Of a stretch of DNA of 5,063 nucleotides, positions 4,789 to 5,063 are shown one piece after another. Made by a program: the position numbers and the translations under genes. Source of the stretch: Candidatus Geothermarchaeota archaeon (GTDB lineage: Archaea; Thermoproteota; Nitrososphaeria; Geothermarchaeales; JAUWBL01); contig JAUWBL010000095.1 in the NCBI GenBank assembly GCA_030601715.1, forward strand, positions 1 to 5,063, written 5' to 3'. Within the stretch, counting starts at the first letter, position 1; every line of letters begins with the position of its first letter. The notes beneath the pieces were generated by a model. The model was not told where the DNA came from and searched no databases. It saw nothing but the letters and a program-made list of their open reading frames with translations.

Positions 4789-5063
4789 TGTTTCAGAGCC
4801 CCCCGGCCAGCTTCATGTCAGTGATGTGGCAAACCTTCTTCATAGGTGCAGTGCGCTCAACTGTCGTTTTCCTCAGAGACTATTGGGCCACCTGTTTTCG
4901 CCCACCACAAGAATCTAAGGGAGGACGGGGCAGATCTGTTGTTGTACGGCTGGTCGCCCCTCATATGACCGTAAGTAGGGTCACGCCAAGTGTGTCTGTA
5001 TGAGCGTGGCCCTACTGTTCCCCACCCAGGCAGCCCCAGGAAGAGGGATTTGCCCCACTGTAC
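4789..5063. other. Right-end region with no recognised gene
   Basis: These 275 bases lie upstream of serA and run to the window edge. I see no tRNA, rRNA, RNase P RNA or SRP RNA signature. It contains a strong hairpin (4974-5016), two 8-base palindromes (CAGATCTG at 4931-4938 and TCATATGA at 4961-4968), and a minus-strand frame open for 68 codons from the edge to a TGA at 4859-4857. That frame resembles no family I know. No convincing TATA box for serA is visible, so its promoter is either weak or further right. Confidence 0.5.
4974..5016. repeat. Strong inverted repeat: 13-bp stem, 17-base loop
   Basis: The left arm AGTAGGGTCACGC (4974-4986) pairs with the right arm GCGTGGCCCTACT (5004-5016) across all 13 positions, with a single G-U wobble. 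The loop is 17 bases. It sits about 190 bases upstream of serA outside any recognised gene. It could be part of a structured RNA, the terminator or 3' end of a gene lying to the right, a regulator site, or the inverted repeat of a small mobile element. The pairing is directly visible; the role is unknown. Confidence 0.7.

Noticed and set aside
4793..4843. Minus-strand 16-codon frame (MKKVCHITDMKLAGGL) ending just before the serA GTG, considered as a leader peptide
   Set aside because: It is too short to judge, has no clear ribosome-binding site, and amino-acid attenuation by leader peptides is not established in archaea.
4931..4938. CAGATCTG palindrome, with CAGATCT also near 76 and 3472
   Set aside because: The shared core is too short to call a repeat family, and the other copies fall in or near coding sequence.
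4815..5003. Plus-strand open frame of 62 codons in the right-end region
   Set aside because: No family resemblance, no ribosome-binding site, and it runs through the hairpin loop; it is likely chance.
5035..5063. GGGGCAAATCCCT on the minus strand, resembling a tRNA T-arm
   Set aside because: The invariant TTC of the T loop is missing, and no acceptor, D or anticodon arm can be built around it.
4789..5063. Possible RNase P RNA, SRP RNA or 5S rRNA in the right-end region
   Set aside because: None of the conserved sequence blocks I know for these RNAs is present on either strand.

Overview
The window is archaeal chromosomal DNA. The gene set is diagnostic: the beta subunit of archaeal elongation factor 1, a short CPxCG-type zinc-ribbon protein, a geranylgeranyl reductase-family flavoprotein, archaeal/eukaryotic-type peptidyl-tRNA hydrolase (Pth2), a TruD pseudouridine synthase of archaeal layout, ribosomal protein L15e, and a short D-3-phosphoglycerate dehydrogenase-type enzyme. 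Base composition looks moderately GC-rich, genes are tightly packed, and at least four of the seven genes start at GTG or TTG. The lineage cannot be fixed from this sequence. A short L15e without the usual basic tail points to an uncultivated archaeal group rather than a classical Thermococcus-like euryarchaeon, but this is only a hint.

Layout. Minus strand, left side: the geranylgeranyl reductase (422-1570) is followed, after a 65-base gap holding a good TATA-like box, by the zinc-ribbon gene (171-356) and the start of the EF-1 beta gene (1-158, cut by the window edge). The last two form an operon with a 12-base gap. Plus strand, middle: pth2 (1642-2055) and truD (2052-3317) overlap by four bases (ATGA). 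pth2 diverges from the reductase across a 71-base spacer with a perfect 10-base palindrome placed where one TATA-like element could serve both directions. Minus strand, right side: serA (3850-4788) reads into L15e (3385-3828) with a 21-base gap, and L15e converges on truD. The last 275 bases (4789-5063) hold no gene I can recognise, but contain a striking 13-bp stem hairpin and an open minus-strand frame running in from the window edge.

Functionally this is mostly a translation neighbourhood: GTP/GDP exchange on EF-1A, peptidyl-tRNA recycling, tRNA modification and a large-subunit protein, with one membrane-lipid (or quinone side chain) gene and one serine-biosynthesis gene interleaved. I see no mobile element, CRISPR array, tRNA, rRNA or defence system. 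The most useful second-look items are the hairpin region at the right end, the missing zinc ligand in the zinc-ribbon protein, the tail-less L15e, and the palindrome in the divergent promoter.
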